Below, piece by piece: positions 9,899 to 18,702 of a DNA stretch of 64,000 nucleotides (position 1 is the stretch's first letter; each line of letters opens with the position of its first letter). The stretch comes from Flavisolibacter longurius. GTDB taxonomy: Bacteria; Bacteroidota; Bacteroidia; Chitinophagales; Chitinophagaceae. The translations under genes were made by a program, and so were the position numbers. The DNA is taken from the NCBI GenBank assembly GCA_014163555.1, contig JACJGO010000016.1, positions 1 through 64,000 of the forward strand, in the 5' to 3' direction. Below the pieces are notes generated by a model. The model did no database searches, was not told where the DNA came from, and was given only the letters and a program-made list of their open reading frames with translations.

Positions 9899-10330
9899 AG
9901 ACTGTTCGGCGAGGGTTTTCACGGCCTGGTTCATGCGAATGAAATTGGTACGGGTGTCCTCGCCGATCTTTTTCAGGATGGCACCGGAAAGAATCCCGGA
10001 GAAGGTTTCGCCATGAATCAGCTTTACCTGGTTGGCGCCCAGTTCTTCAATCTCGAAAGAATGATGTCCATCAAAAACTCCCTTCACAAAAAGGCTGCCC
10101 AGCCAGTCGAAGTACCGGTAAGGCACAACCGAAAGAACCGTGGGTTTGAACACCATGGTTTTTTCACCGTTTCGAAGGGTGTTTTTTAGTTTTTTGCCTT
10201 TGGCCAGTTGTCCTTCCACGTTCACGATAAACGGGTTCCAGTTTGAATACCTTGGGAAATCCGTGAGAATGTTCCAGACTTTTTCTTTGGATGCGTTGAT
10301 AACTATTTCTGTTTTGATTTGCCTGTTCAT
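9890..10330 (-). CDS. SRPBCC domain protein (polyketide cyclase/START-like)
   Basis: Cytoplasmic protein of 146 residues with the SRPBCC fold, a hydrophobic-ligand-binding helix-grip fold. The N-terminal EIVINASKEKVWNILTDFPRY and WNPFIV segments are typical, and the C-terminal long helix closes the pocket. ATG 10330 (MNRQIKTEIVINA) was chosen over 10351 because a -7 element (TACTTTTG at 10349-10356) covers the longer start. It converges with the metal efflux operon and seems independent of it. The ligand is unknown. Confidence 0.85.
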   Translation of the reverse strand: MNRQIKTEIVINASKEKVWNILTDFPRYSNWNPFIVNVEGQLAKGKKLKNTLRNGEKTMVFKPTVLSVVPYRYFDWLGSLFVKGVFDGHHSFEIEELGANQVKLIHGETFSGILSGAILKKIGEDTRTNFIRMNQAVKTLAEQSGQ

Positions 10331-10564
10331 GTTCTTTGTTTGATGAGACAAAAGTAGAAGCGAGGGCAGCCTTGAACCATTAACAATTGTAAAGAAATGG
10401 GTGGTTGGATAGTGGATAATGGATAGTTGCTATTGGATATTCGCTAGTAGGTTGGTAAATAGAACTGTTCTTTCTCAAACGGGAATGCTGTGACGGTTTG
10501 TGCTTCTTGCTATTCTTCCTTCCGGTAACAGTGTCTGGAGGTGACATGTTCATTTGAATTTTTA

Positions 10565-10590
10565 GGACAAGCCAGCGGCGTGTCCCTACG
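10565..10590 (-). repeat. REP-like hairpin with GTAG head (copy 1)
   Basis: On the minus strand it reads GTAG followed by GGACACGCC, a short loop, and a nearly complementary arm. It has the layout of REP elements mobilised by RAYT transposases: a GTAG tetranucleotide next to an imperfect stem-loop. Sister copies lie at 10990, 20556 and 52569, and a variant pair sits next to the RAYT gene. Confidence 0.7.
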
Positions 10591-10989
10591 TTGGTAAATA
10601 ATTTCAAACAACATTTTCTACATATCCCTTTACCCCCTGGTTCAGCGCCTTATTGCGCATGGGCTAACGCATCTTATTGCTGTAGGAAAAGAATAGTGCA
10701 ATACAGCGCCTGCAGTAGCTTACTTCAAAAGCCAGTAAAAGGGAATAACCTCATGCAACCTGTAGTAAAGATTATGGGTGAAAAAAGAGGGTGTCAATAG
10801 AGAAACAAGCAACGTGTAATGCATGCCTGTTGTGCGCTGGCTTGGAAAAGGCAGCGGAGCATTTGCCTTTTCCTTGAACTTTTGGCTCCACCTTTTCTTT
10901 CCAAGAGAAAAGGTGGAAAGAAAAACTACCTAACGAAAAACCTGTTTGCAAGCAGATGATTGCTAAAAATCTCAACGCACAAATTCAAA

Positions 10990-11015
10990 GGACACGCCAG
11001 GAGCGTGTCCCTACG
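10990..11015 (-). repeat. REP-like hairpin with GTAG head (copy 2)
   Basis: GGACACGC at 10990-10997 pairs perfectly with GCGTGTCC at 11003-11010 over 8 bp and is followed by CTAC, that is GTAG at the 5' side on the minus strand. It lies just after the end of the Crp/Fnr gene, a usual place for REPs. Confidence 0.75.
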
Positions 11016-11026
11016 GGCAGCCAACA

Positions 11027-11599
11027 TCACCCAAGCATTCGTTTCCGAATGCGACTCAACGATACCGGTGTAATGCCTAAATACGACGCAATCATATGAT
11101 GCGGCACCCGCAGCAACAAATCGCTGTGCTGCGCTCTAAATTTGCGGTAGCGTTCTTCCGGGCTGTCAAGGATAAAAGATGAAAGCACCTGCTGCGCATT
11201 GATAAAACGCTGCTCGGCAATTTTGCGCACCACGATATTCATTTTGGGAAGCTCCTCGTACAACTGTTGCAGCCGGTTGTAAGAGATCACCAACAGGTCG
11301 CAGTCTTCCAGCGTTTCCAGGGTTTGAATGCTCGGCGCCTGCCGCAAAAAACTATCGTAGCTGCTGGCAAACAATCCTTCGCGAAAAATAAATCCTGTGA
11401 TCTCTTCGCCGTCTTTGGTATAGTACAACCGCACCAGTCCTTTTACAATAAAATAAAGCTCCCGTGAAATCCTGCCTTCTTCAGCCAAAACAAATTTTTT
11501 TGGCACCTGTCGAAAGGTGAACGCCTCTTCAAAAAGCGCTTTTTCTTTTTCGGTAAGCGACACAAACGAAAGAATGTAACGGTAGATCGATTCGAACAT
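11027..11599 (-). CDS. Crp/Fnr family transcriptional regulator
   Basis: Regulator of 190 residues with an N-terminal cyclic-nucleotide-binding-like beta roll (FVLAEEGRISRELYFIVKG, then LVRLYYTKDGEEITGFIF) and a C-terminal winged-helix end (MIASYLGITPVSLSRIRKRM). This is the short Bacteroidota form that usually senses unknown small molecules. No Cys cluster for an iron-sulfur centre is seen. An alternative ATG at 11605 would add two residues. It is divergent from the two-component pair at 11759. Confidence 0.9.
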   Translation of the reverse strand: MFESIYRYILSFVSLTEKEKALFEEAFTFRQVPKKFVLAEEGRISRELYFIVKGLVRLYYTKDGEEITGFIFREGLFASSYDSFLRQAPSIQTLETLEDCDLLVISYNRLQQLYEELPKMNIVVRKIAEQRFINAQQVLSSFILDSPEERYRKFRAQHSDLLLRVPHHMIASYLGITPVSLSRIRKRMLG

Positions 11600-11758
11600 A
11601 AGCATGGTGGCAACCGGGTAAAAATATTCTCTTTCGGTGAATGACTGCTAATTGCGCTGTTGAAGGTTGTATGGCGACAGAAGCTTTTCCAACGTGGTAA
11701 CACAGGGTGGCAAGAAAGTTTTAGTAGTGTTGGCATTGCAAGACGTTTAAGAAAATTC

Positions 11759-12436
11759 ATGAAGATTTTGGTGATAGAAGACGAACCTGAAATGCGGGAA
11801 AACATTGTGCGGTCGCTGGAAACAGAAGCCTATGTAGTAGAGACGGCCGGCAACTATGACGCGGCCCGGGAAAAACTGGGTGTGTACCAGTACGACTGTA
11901 TTCTGTTGGACATTGGCCTGCCGGGTGGCAATGGCCTTTCCCTGCTGGAGGAATTAAAGCAGGACGGCACACAAAGCGGGGTGATCATTGTTTCGGCCAA
12001 AGGTTCTATCGACGACAAAGTGGCCGGCTTAAACCTGGGGGCTGATGACTACCTGCCCAAACCTTTCCACATGGCCGAACTGCATGCCCGGGTAAAATCC
12101 ATCATTCGCCGCAAAACCCTTGGGGGAAGCACCGTGGTGGAACTGGGTAACCTGCGCATCGACACCGAAGGCCGCACAGCCAGTGTCAACGACCAGCAGC
12201 TTTCGCTCAACCGCAAGGAATACGATGTGTTGCTTTACCTCGTGACCAACAAAAATCGCCTTGTGGCCAAAACAGCGCTGGCCGAACATGTGTGGGGCGA
12301 TACCATCGACGAAGCCAACAGCTTTGATTTTATTTATTCGCAGATCAAAAACCTGCGCAAAAAACTGAAAGACCATGGCGCCACAGCCGAGATCAGCGCC
12401 GTGTATGGCGTAGGGTATAAACTGGTGGAAACATGA
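11759..12436 (+). CDS. Response regulator, OmpR/PhoB type
   Basis: 225-residue transcription factor. The receiver domain (residues 1 to about 118) shows the acidic pair in VIEDEPE and phospho-acceptor Asp51 (CILLDIGLPGG), with the conserved Lys in IIVSAKGS. The C-terminal half is an OmpR winged helix (SLNRKEYDVLLYLVTNKNRL, then VYGVGYKL). The start at 11759 begins right at the receiver fold; upstream frame extension lacks family similarity. The stop overlaps the kinase start by 4 bp (ATGA), so the pair is translationally coupled. Bacteroidota homologues often respond to metals or envelope stress, and the metal efflux operon lies nearby, but a link is only a suggestion. Confidence 0.94.
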   Translation: MKILVIEDEPEMRENIVRSLETEAYVVETAGNYDAAREKLGVYQYDCILLDIGLPGGNGLSLLEELKQDGTQSGVIIVSAKGSIDDKVAGLNLGADDYLPKPFHMAELHARVKSIIRRKTLGGSTVVELGNLRIDTEGRTASVNDQQLSLNRKEYDVLLYLVTNKNRLVAKTALAEHVWGDTIDEANSFDFIYSQIKNLRKKLKDHGATAEISAVYGVGYKLVET

Positions 12437-13698
12437 AGCTGCTGAATTATACCACGACTTATTTAGCTGGTGTATTGCTGGTGATCATCTCCATTTGGGC
12501 AGCCCTGTTTTATTATGCCATGCTCGATGAAATTTACGACAGCATTGATGATGGTCTCGATAACCAGAAAGGTCTGATCATCCAAAAAATAACCGTTGAT
12601 TCCACACTGCTGAAACAGCAGGATTTTATTGAAGGTGGTTTCCTGATCCGGGAGATCAGTGCGGAAAAGGCTCTCAATTTTCGGGACCAGTACATCGACA
12701 CCACCATGTACATGCAGAACGAAAAAGAGTACGAACCGGTGCGCCTTTTGCGAACCGTTTTCTTACACAAAGAACGCTATTACCAAATGAGTGTCTACAC
12801 CTCTATGGTAGAAGAAGACGACCTGGTGCTGGAACTTTTTTATGCCCTGCTCTGGCTTTATTTCGGGTTGCTTGCTACTATTCTTCTCCTGAACAACGTG
12901 GTGCTCAAGCGCATCTGGAAACCGTTTTACCGCTTGCTCAAACAATTAAAAACATTCCGGCTGGAAAAGCCATCGCTTGAACTGCCTCCGGCGCGGATCG
13001 AAGAATTTCGTTTGCTGAACGATGCGGTACAGCGACTGTTGCAAAGCAATATTCACAGCTACAACAGCCAGAAGCACCTGATAGAAAATGTGTCGCACGA
13101 ATTGCAAACCCCACTGGCCATCAGCATCAACAAACTGGAAGCGCTGGCAGAAACGGGCAGCCTGAATGATGAACAATCGCGACTGCTGGCGGCAGCCCTG
13201 GATAACCTGGAACGGCTCACACGCCTTAACCGGTCATTGCTCCTGTTGTCGCGTATCGAAAACCGGCAGTTTACGGAAACAGAATCGGTCAACCTGAATG
13301 AAGTGGTAAAGAGGCTTGCTGCTGATTTTGAAGACCAGTTTGCTTTCCGCCAGATTACGGTTTCATTGCGGGAAGAAGCAATCATTGTTCTGCAGATGAA
13401 TGCTGACCTGGCGGCCATTCTTGTTACCAATTTATTAAAAAATGCGCTGGTGCATAATCAGGCCGGGGGTTCGATAGAGGTAATGTTGCAGGAAAATTTT
13501 CTCCACGTTTCCAATACAGGAGGTGAGACAGCTTTGTACGGCGATACCCTTTTCACCCGCTTTCATAAGCAATCTACCTCCGGGGCCTCTACTGGTCTTG
13601 GTCTATCCATTGTTAAAGCAATAGCCGATCTCTACGGTTTTAGTATATCCTACCAATTTTCCGGTAAGCATAATTTTAACGTGCAGTTTTCCCGATAA
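12433..13698 (+). CDS. Sensor histidine kinase, partner of the upstream regulator
   Basis: Inner-membrane kinase of 421 residues. TM1 is at about residues 11-30 and TM2 at about 135-158, bounding a ~100-residue periplasmic sensor. The dimerisation H-box has His222 (NVSHELQTPLA). The ATPase domain shows the N box (TNLLKNALVHN) and G2 box (STGLGLSIVKAIADL). The G1 region is shortened (VSNTGGETALY), a common trait in this family. It overlaps the response regulator by 4 bp and should phosphorylate it. The ligand of the periplasmic domain is unknown. Confidence 0.93.
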   Translation: MKLLNYTTTYLAGVLLVIISIWAALFYYAMLDEIYDSIDDGLDNQKGLIIQKITVDSTLLKQQDFIEGGFLIREISAEKALNFRDQYIDTTMYMQNEKEYEPVRLLRTVFLHKERYYQMSVYTSMVEEDDLVLELFYALLWLYFGLLATILLLNNVVLKRIWKPFYRLLKQLKTFRLEKPSLELPPARIEEFRLLNDAVQRLLQSNIHSYNSQKHLIENVSHELQTPLAISINKLEALAETGSLNDEQSRLLAAALDNLERLTRLNRSLLLLSRIENRQFTETESVNLNEVVKRLAADFEDQFAFRQITVSLREEAIIVLQMNADLAAILVTNLLKNALVHNQAGGSIEVMLQENFLHVSNTGGETALYGDTLFTRFHKQSTSGASTGLGLSIVKAIADLYGFSISYQFSGKHNFNVQFSR

Positions 13699-13758
13699 GG
13701 ATTTGCCATTCCCAATTCTTTCCAAATTTGGTTTGGAACTTTGTGATAAATAAAAGGA

Positions 13759-14217
13759 ATGTGTATGAAAGAAAAATTTGTTGGCTTTTTGGTAGTGGCA
13801 GGACTGTTAACGGCCTGCAGCAACCAGCAAATATCATCGAGCAAAGTACCCTCGGTGGTGCTGAATGCTATCAGCGAACAGTACCCGGCGAAAGATGACG
13901 TGGAATGGAAAAAGCTGGGCAATCTTTACGAAGCAGAAATTGACCTGAACGATAGTGTAGACGTAACCGTACAGGTGACCGAAGCAGGACAGGTGATGCT
14001 GCAAAAGCAGGATATAGCAACAGCAGAACTTCCGGCTTCTGTTCTTTCTTCGATTCAGGCGCAATATGCCGACTATACCATCGACGAAGTGGAAAAGGTA
14101 ACCAAAGGCAGTACCGTGTATTATCAATTGGAACTGGAAGCAAGTGGTAAAAAAGATAAAAAGCTTGTGCTTTTGGCAGATGGTAAAGAAGACAGCAGCA
14201 CTGCATTCTGGGATTAA
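13759..14217 (+). CDS. PepSY-like periplasmic lipoprotein
   Basis: Lipoprotein of 152 residues with lipobox LLTAC (Cys20) after an N-terminal hydrophobic segment. The mature part has two similar ~60-residue alpha-beta units (VVLNAISEQYPAKDDVEWKK and SVLSSIQAQYADYTIDEVEK), like the tandem PepSY_2/BLIP-like periplasmic proteins of Bacteroidota. These are often found beside two-component genes, as here (60 bp after the kinase). A role in sensing or modulating the kinase is inference. An alternative start two codons downstream (13765) is equally possible. Confidence 0.8.
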   Translation: MCMKEKFVGFLVVAGLLTACSNQQISSSKVPSVVLNAISEQYPAKDDVEWKKLGNLYEAEIDLNDSVDVTVQVTEAGQVMLQKQDIATAELPASVLSSIQAQYADYTIDEVEKVTKGSTVYYQLELEASGKKDKKLVLLADGKEDSSTAFWD

Positions 14218-14262
14218 GAAAACAGAGATAAACCTAATTTGTAAACAAATAAATAGAATTGT

Positions 14263-15162
14263 ATGCGGTTTGGATTGATAGTGATAATTGTAGTCCTTAT
14301 AGGCGGATTTATTTTTTGGCGGGATATTACCGGGGTGGTAAAAGGTGCAAAGTCCAATAATACGGCCGCCGTCATAACCGAAACAAAAACCGATCGTTCG
14401 GATAACGCCGCCTGGGCAGATGACATTAAAATTGCGCAGAAGTGGAACATGCCTGCCGTGTTAAAGGAAATCTCAGGCATTGCTTACATGGATGGTGAAC
14501 GGTTTGCCTGTGTTCAGGATGAACAAGGTATTATTTACATCTACAACACAGCAACGGGTAAAATAGAAAAAGAGATTCCGTTTGCAGGGGCCGGGGATTT
14601 TGAAGACATTGCCATGGTTGGTGAAACAGCCTGGGTGGTGCGTGCCGATGGAAAGTTGTTTGAAGTGGATATGAAAAGCGGGAAAGCAGCCCAGCACAAT
14701 ACCCCACTCACGGTGGAGCACAACGTAGAAGGCCTGGCTTACGATAAAGCCGCTAACCGTCTGCTGTTAGCCATCAAAGATGAAGAACCCAGTGGTGCCG
14801 ATTACAAAGGCATTTATGGTTTTGACCTGGCGACGAAAAAGCTGGCAAAAGACCCGGTTTATAAGATTGACCTGGCACACGAGCTCTTTGCTGACGGCAA
14901 AGGAAAAAAGGGCAAGAAAGGCAAGGCCGTCAAGCCTTCGGCCTTGGGTATTCATCCTTCCACAGGTGAGATTTATGTCACCGATGGTCCCAAATCACGC
15001 CTGCTGATCATAGATAGCAAAGGCGGCATAAAAAACCTGGTGCAACTGGACAAAACCTTTGAACAGCCCGAAGGACTCACCTTTAGCCCGCAGGGCGAAT
15101 TGTACATCTCTAATGAGGGTAACAAACAACCCGGAAATATACTGGCCGTAACATTGCCATAA
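14263..15162 (+). CDS. SdiA-regulated-type beta-propeller protein (YjiK-like)
   Basis: 299-residue protein with an N-terminal membrane or signal segment (residues 1-20, FGLIVIIVVLIGGFIFW) and then a propeller of the SdiA-regulated family. Repeated motifs of the form LKEISGIAYMDGERFACVQDE, GDFEDIAMVG, VEGLAYDKAANRLLLAIKDE and QPEGLTFSPQGELYISNEG mark the blades. A Lys-rich linker (GKKGKKGKAV) lies around residue 215. It probably sits in the periplasm, anchored in the inner membrane. Function is unproven in the family; calcium-dependent phosphodiesterase-like activity has been suggested for some relatives. Confidence 0.85.
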   Translation: MRFGLIVIIVVLIGGFIFWRDITGVVKGAKSNNTAAVITETKTDRSDNAAWADDIKIAQKWNMPAVLKEISGIAYMDGERFACVQDEQGIIYIYNTATGKIEKEIPFAGAGDFEDIAMVGETAWVVRADGKLFEVDMKSGKAAQHNTPLTVEHNVEGLAYDKAANRLLLAIKDEEPSGADYKGIYGFDLATKKLAKDPVYKIDLAHELFADGKGKKGKKGKAVKPSALGIHPSTGEIYVTDGPKSRLLIIDSKGGIKNLVQLDKTFEQPEGLTFSPQGELYISNEGNKQPGNILAVTLP

Positions 15163-15183
15163 GGATCATTGTAAAGCAGGAAG

Positions 15184-15213
15184 AAGTGCTTTCCAGTAGG
15201 GAAGCGCTTTTTA
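15184..15213 (+). terminator. Rho-independent terminator after the propeller gene
   Basis: Arms 15184-15194 and 15199-15209 pair over 11 positions with two G-U pairs and an AGTA loop, followed by T-rich DNA. It lies 22 bp after the stop of the plus-strand gene and just before the end of the convergent DUF1801 gene. Confidence 0.6.
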
Positions 15214-15223
15214 ATTTTGGTTA

Positions 15224-15625
15224 TTAGGATGTAGCGGCAAGCCATTGCCTGATAATCGTGGTAAGGTTTTCCTTGTTTTCTTCAATGGCTGTCCTGTTCC
15301 GGAAGGTAGCCACAGCCCGGTCATTTGTTTTCCACTCCAGCAGGCCACTGTTGTCTGTGATCAGCTTTTCTTTCGGAGCTTCCTTTTTTATCGCCCCACA
15401 ATGAAATATCAGTTGCACCTGTTTGGGCGGATGAATCCTTATGGTAATCCGGTCCTGGTTGGCCAGGCTGTAGTTGGGACCATTCCACTTAATGGTTTCC
15501 GTTAGTTCGGGATGCGCCGCTAAAATGCAGTGACGCAACTGTTCTATTTCCTTTCGGAAGGGATGCGGCTTACTATCTAGGAAAGTGGTGACTTCGTTGT
15601 TTAACGACGATTGAAGGGATCGCAT
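15224..15625 (-). CDS. DUF1801 domain protein
   Basis: 133-residue cytoplasmic protein of the DUF1801 (YdhG-like) family. Typical features are IEQLRHCILAAHPELTETIKW, the GPNYSLANQDRITIRIHPP stretch, and the C-terminal NLTTIIRQWLAA helix. Biochemical function is not established in this family. It stands alone on the minus strand. Confidence 0.85.
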   Translation of the reverse strand: MRSLQSSLNNEVTTFLDSKPHPFRKEIEQLRHCILAAHPELTETIKWNGPNYSLANQDRITIRIHPPKQVQLIFHCGAIKKEAPKEKLITDNSGLLEWKTNDRAVATFRNRTAIEENKENLTTIIRQWLAATS

Positions 15626-15738
15626 AAAGAAAGGTTTGCTGGTTCGTAAAATTCGTTGTTTAAAATAAGGAACAATTGGCGCTTTACCGTCCGATAACGT
15701 TTCACATCAAAAACAGTTATTACCTAAAATCTTTCTGA

Positions 15739-16698
15739 TTACTTTTTCTCCAGCCATAAGCTTCCGCCGGTGTTCTGATAGCAAAGCGGCATCCCGGCAA
15801 AAGCCTGTTGGTGGTGTCTGTGCAGGTAATCGGAGAACAGTCTGATCTCAAAATCCTGGTTATACATCAGGAAGGCTTTCAGGAAATAGCTTTCGTTCCA
15901 GTTGCGTCCATTGAAAACCCAGTTCTTTGGATACTCGAAGGGGTAAAATACATCGTGGAAGTGGATCAGTATACCCGGCTTTAAAAGCGGAAGAATATCG
16001 AAAAGAATATAATTGACATCGCTGCCGGTTTTCACCACATGCGAGCTGTCGATAAACAGGATATCGCCTGCTTCCAGTTGCGCAAATACATCGAGGGGCA
16101 CAGCCTGAACCCCTTGCTCTATTATAGTGGTAGCAGTTTTGTCCGCTTTCCGGATGAGGGAATACAACCGCTCCGGATACGGCTCAATAAAGGTCAACTG
16201 AACATTGTTCTGAAAAAAGATCTCGGCTGTATCCAGCATCACAGCGGACGAAAAGCCGGACCCGATTTCAATGATGCGCTTCGGCTTATAGTGCCGCATA
16301 AGGGAATAAAGCAGGATGCCGTCGGTATACGAAAAAAAATCGTTTTGTAAATAGTAGCGGAGATTTTTCTGCCGGGTAGAATGAAACGGAAGTTCCGGGT
16401 AATAGGCTTGCAGGCTATTGAGCAGTTGGATCTGCTTTTCTGCCTGCATGTCGATGCCTACAATGCCATCCTCTTTTTCTTTCTGCCAGATCTCGTTTTC
16501 TTTTGTCCGGATCTCCTCTACAGAAACAATTACGGAATAATAATGGCCGGGAGCATAGCAGGCATTTTTTTTAAAGTTTTGGTGTACGGCATACATCTCT
16601 TTCAGCGACGAAACACTACGCAGAAGGTTTTCAATACGTTTGTAAGGTCTCATGAAGTTGGGCTTTGGTTTGTTGGTTGTGTTTCCATAACGAGCCAT
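15739..16698 (-). CDS. Class I SAM-dependent methyltransferase
   Basis: 319-residue methyltransferase. The SAM-binding motif I is RIIEIGSGFSSAVMLDTAE; the acidic motif II is LTFIEPYPERL; GDILFIDSSHVVKTGSD is the post-motif strand, followed by HFHDVFYPFEYP. The middle resembles cephalosporin-hydroxylase/rhamnosyl-methylase-type enzymes of the Methyltransf_24 group. The substrate is unknown. An alternative start at 16653 (MRPYKRIENLL) would drop 15 residues. It is a single gene. Confidence 0.85.
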   Translation of the reverse strand: MARYGNTTNKPKPNFMRPYKRIENLLRSVSSLKEMYAVHQNFKKNACYAPGHYYSVIVSVEEIRTKENEIWQKEKEDGIVGIDMQAEKQIQLLNSLQAYYPELPFHSTRQKNLRYYLQNDFFSYTDGILLYSLMRHYKPKRIIEIGSGFSSAVMLDTAEIFFQNNVQLTFIEPYPERLYSLIRKADKTATTIIEQGVQAVPLDVFAQLEAGDILFIDSSHVVKTGSDVNYILFDILPLLKPGILIHFHDVFYPFEYPKNWVFNGRNWNESYFLKAFLMYNQDFEIRLFSDYLHRHHQQAFAGMPLCYQNTGGSLWLEKK

Positions 16699-16976
16699 TT
16701 CTTCATTCCGTGTTCTGTGAATTTCTTTTATATTTTATTTAAGAAAGATGGCGTTGCGTGATGACAATGGTTTTTCAACCTGTCCCTATTTACGGTTGTT
16801 TCTGCCCGTTACTGTATTGACTTTGGCAATGTTGCGCTTTCTTCAAGCCTTTCATGTTTTGTAAAAGAGGGTAGGGAAGTTTGGAGAAGTTCTTAAGCAG
16901 ATAATACCTTGCACGTCAGTTTTTGTTTAAATGATTGTGCAAGTTCTCTTCTTACAAAGCTGGCATATTCGTTACA

Positions 16977-17798
16977 CTATTCACCCATCTTTTCTACCTG
17001 GAAGAAAAGGAGAGCATGGTCGGAATAGGTATCAATCCACTTTACCTGTTCGGATTCTGTTTCCAACTGGGGCCATCCCCGGACGTCTACCGGAGCGCCG
17101 CCAAAATTTTTAAAGCGTAAGTGACTGGCTGCAATTACATGATCGAGGTTGCTGGGATCGAGCCTTCTTGTCCCATTCCACCAGGTGACGGGCTGGCTTT
17201 TATCAAGACGGATCATCTTTGCTTTTTTTGCGCTGTCGTCCAGTTTTCGCAGTTCGAAATCCACCATGATTTCCCGTTGGAAGGGGTAGCTCATGCCCAT
17301 CGTATTCAGGTCGCCCAAAAAAATATAATTGGCCGGACCCTCCCCGGCCGCAGCGGAAGCCTTGTCGAGCGTTTCCCGAAAAGCAAAGGCCCGTTCAAAC
17401 ATATCGTCCCGCAGGCCCAGACCTATGGGTTTGGTGCTGCTTTTTGTGTGTAGAAAAAGAATTGGGTAATCGGCGCCATCCACATTTACAGTTAGCAGGG
17501 CGCCAGGGCGCAGGTAGGTGTTGCCGGATTTAAAGGCAACCTTCTGTGTGAAAAATGCTGTTATCGTTTTTTTTACGCCAACAAGGATTTCCTGCGTTTG
17601 CGGCCCTTCGGTTATGTGAAACTGGTAATTGGGCATTTGGGCTACCAGCGCAGCGTAAACATCCGCGCTTTCCACTTCGTACAAGCCAAATACATCGGGG
17701 TTTTGTTCTTTTAAAAACTGCAATACCCGTATAATGCGGTCGGGATTGTTTTTAAAATGCTCAACATTCCAGGATGCTACAGTAAATGCCTTTGTCAT
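16977..17798 (-). CDS. Endonuclease/exonuclease/phosphatase family protein
   Basis: 273-residue metal-dependent phosphodiesterase or nuclease of the EEP (DNase I-like) superfamily. Active-site motifs are visible: Asn in SWNVEHF, Glu in LYEVES, Asp/Asn in FLGDLNTMG, SNLDHV, and the C-terminal DTYSDHALLF with the catalytic His. No signal peptide is present, so it is probably cytoplasmic. The substrate (DNA, nucleotide or phospholipid) cannot be told. Neighbours give no clue. Confidence 0.87.
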   Translation of the reverse strand: MTKAFTVASWNVEHFKNNPDRIIRVLQFLKEQNPDVFGLYEVESADVYAALVAQMPNYQFHITEGPQTQEILVGVKKTITAFFTQKVAFKSGNTYLRPGALLTVNVDGADYPILFLHTKSSTKPIGLGLRDDMFERAFAFRETLDKASAAAGEGPANYIFLGDLNTMGMSYPFQREIMVDFELRKLDDSAKKAKMIRLDKSQPVTWWNGTRRLDPSNLDHVIAASHLRFKNFGGAPVDVRGWPQLETESEQVKWIDTYSDHALLFFQVEKMGE

Positions 17799-18052
17799 TG
17801 ACGTAGAATTAAATCGGAAATGGGATACTGACAGCGTGGTAGAATTGTGCTGGTTGGCCTAATTTACAAAAAAATGCAGCCATATCTGTTCAGACAGAGG
17901 AAAGAAGGTGTTTTTCGAAACAGCCTTTGACTGTAATTGGAACGATCATCTGATGCCTTACCGTTAAAATTATGATGCTTTAACAGCGGTTTGCTGGCAA
18001 TTTTAGCGGTTTTCCACTACTTTCATCCTATTAAATCATCAATTTTTCCACC

Positions 18053-18505
18053 ATGAATAAAATTATGGGCCTTGCCCTTTCGGCCCTTGTCTTAGCCGCC
18101 TGCCAAAACTCGGGTACACCCAAAGAAGCGACACCGGATTCATCCGCCCCGGCTACATTCAATGCGCCAGCCCTTCCTGTAACCGGTTCTGGTCAAGCAA
18201 CACCTGCCGCACCGGTTACCCAACAGCCGGCTCCCAAAACAGCAACGGCAGGCCTTAATCCTGAACACGGCGCACCGGGACACCGCTGTGATATTCCGGT
18301 TGGTGCCCCGCTAAACAGTCCGGCTGGCAATGCCGCTGCCCCGGCCACAGGAACCAGCCCTTCACCTATCCAGTTGCAAACGCCGCCACCGGTACCGCCA
18401 CCCATCCTGACGCAGCCCGTCAACGGCAATGCTCGCCTCAATCCTGCCCACGGACAGCCCGGCCATGATTGCTCTATCCCCGTAGGACAGCCGCTGAAAA
18501 GCTAA
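18053..18505 (+). CDS. Lipoprotein with two His/Cys repeat motifs
   Basis: 150-residue lipoprotein: lipobox LVLAAC with Cys17, then a Pro/Ala/Thr-rich linker. Two copies of a 22-residue motif, at residues 68-89 and 129-150, share the pattern LNPxHGxPGHxCxIPVGxPL. The second motif ends the protein. Conserved His-x6-His-x-Cys spacing suggests a metal-binding or redox microdomain, but this is inference. I recognise the motif as recurring in Bacteroidota lipoproteins of unknown function. The terminator at 18569-18609 follows. Confidence 0.8.
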   Translation: MNKIMGLALSALVLAACQNSGTPKEATPDSSAPATFNAPALPVTGSGQATPAAPVTQQPAPKTATAGLNPEHGAPGHRCDIPVGAPLNSPAGNAAAPATGTSPSPIQLQTPPPVPPPILTQPVNGNARLNPAHGQPGHDCSIPVGQPLKS

Positions 18506-18568
18506 GGGTAAATGGCAGGAAGTAGGCGTTGCCAAATGGGTATCGTTATAAAAGACAAAACATAATTT

Positions 18569-18609
18569 AAAAGCAGGCATCGCTACTTTCAAGGGCGATG
18601 CCTGCTTTT
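18569..18609. terminator. Bidirectional terminator
   Basis: AAAAGCAGGCATCGC (18569-18583) pairs perfectly with GCGATGCCTGCTTTT (18595-18609), an 11-nt loop between them, with A-tract and T-tract on the flanks. It separates the plus-strand lipoprotein from the minus-strand ABC genes. Confidence 0.8.
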
Positions 18610-18702
18610 CTTTTTACAGGAAGTGAGCATCCCTTTTCTAAAGTGTACTCTTCTGCATGTCATTCCTTTTTCTTTGCTTTTGGTGATGCCTGTATTCGTT
18701 TC

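Larger units (their letters stand above)
10331..11026. other. Gap of about 700 bp with two REP-like hairpins and no gene
   Basis: No supported gene. The gap holds the -7 element TACTTTTG (10349-10356, minus strand) of the SRPBCC gene, word-like repeats of the GGATAGTGGATAATGGATAG type (10407-10440), and two REP-like hairpins (10565-10590 and 10990-11015). A further hairpin of GGAAAAGGCA/CCACCTTTTCTTTCC type lies around 10845-10920. Short open frames across it have no motif. Confidence 0.6.
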
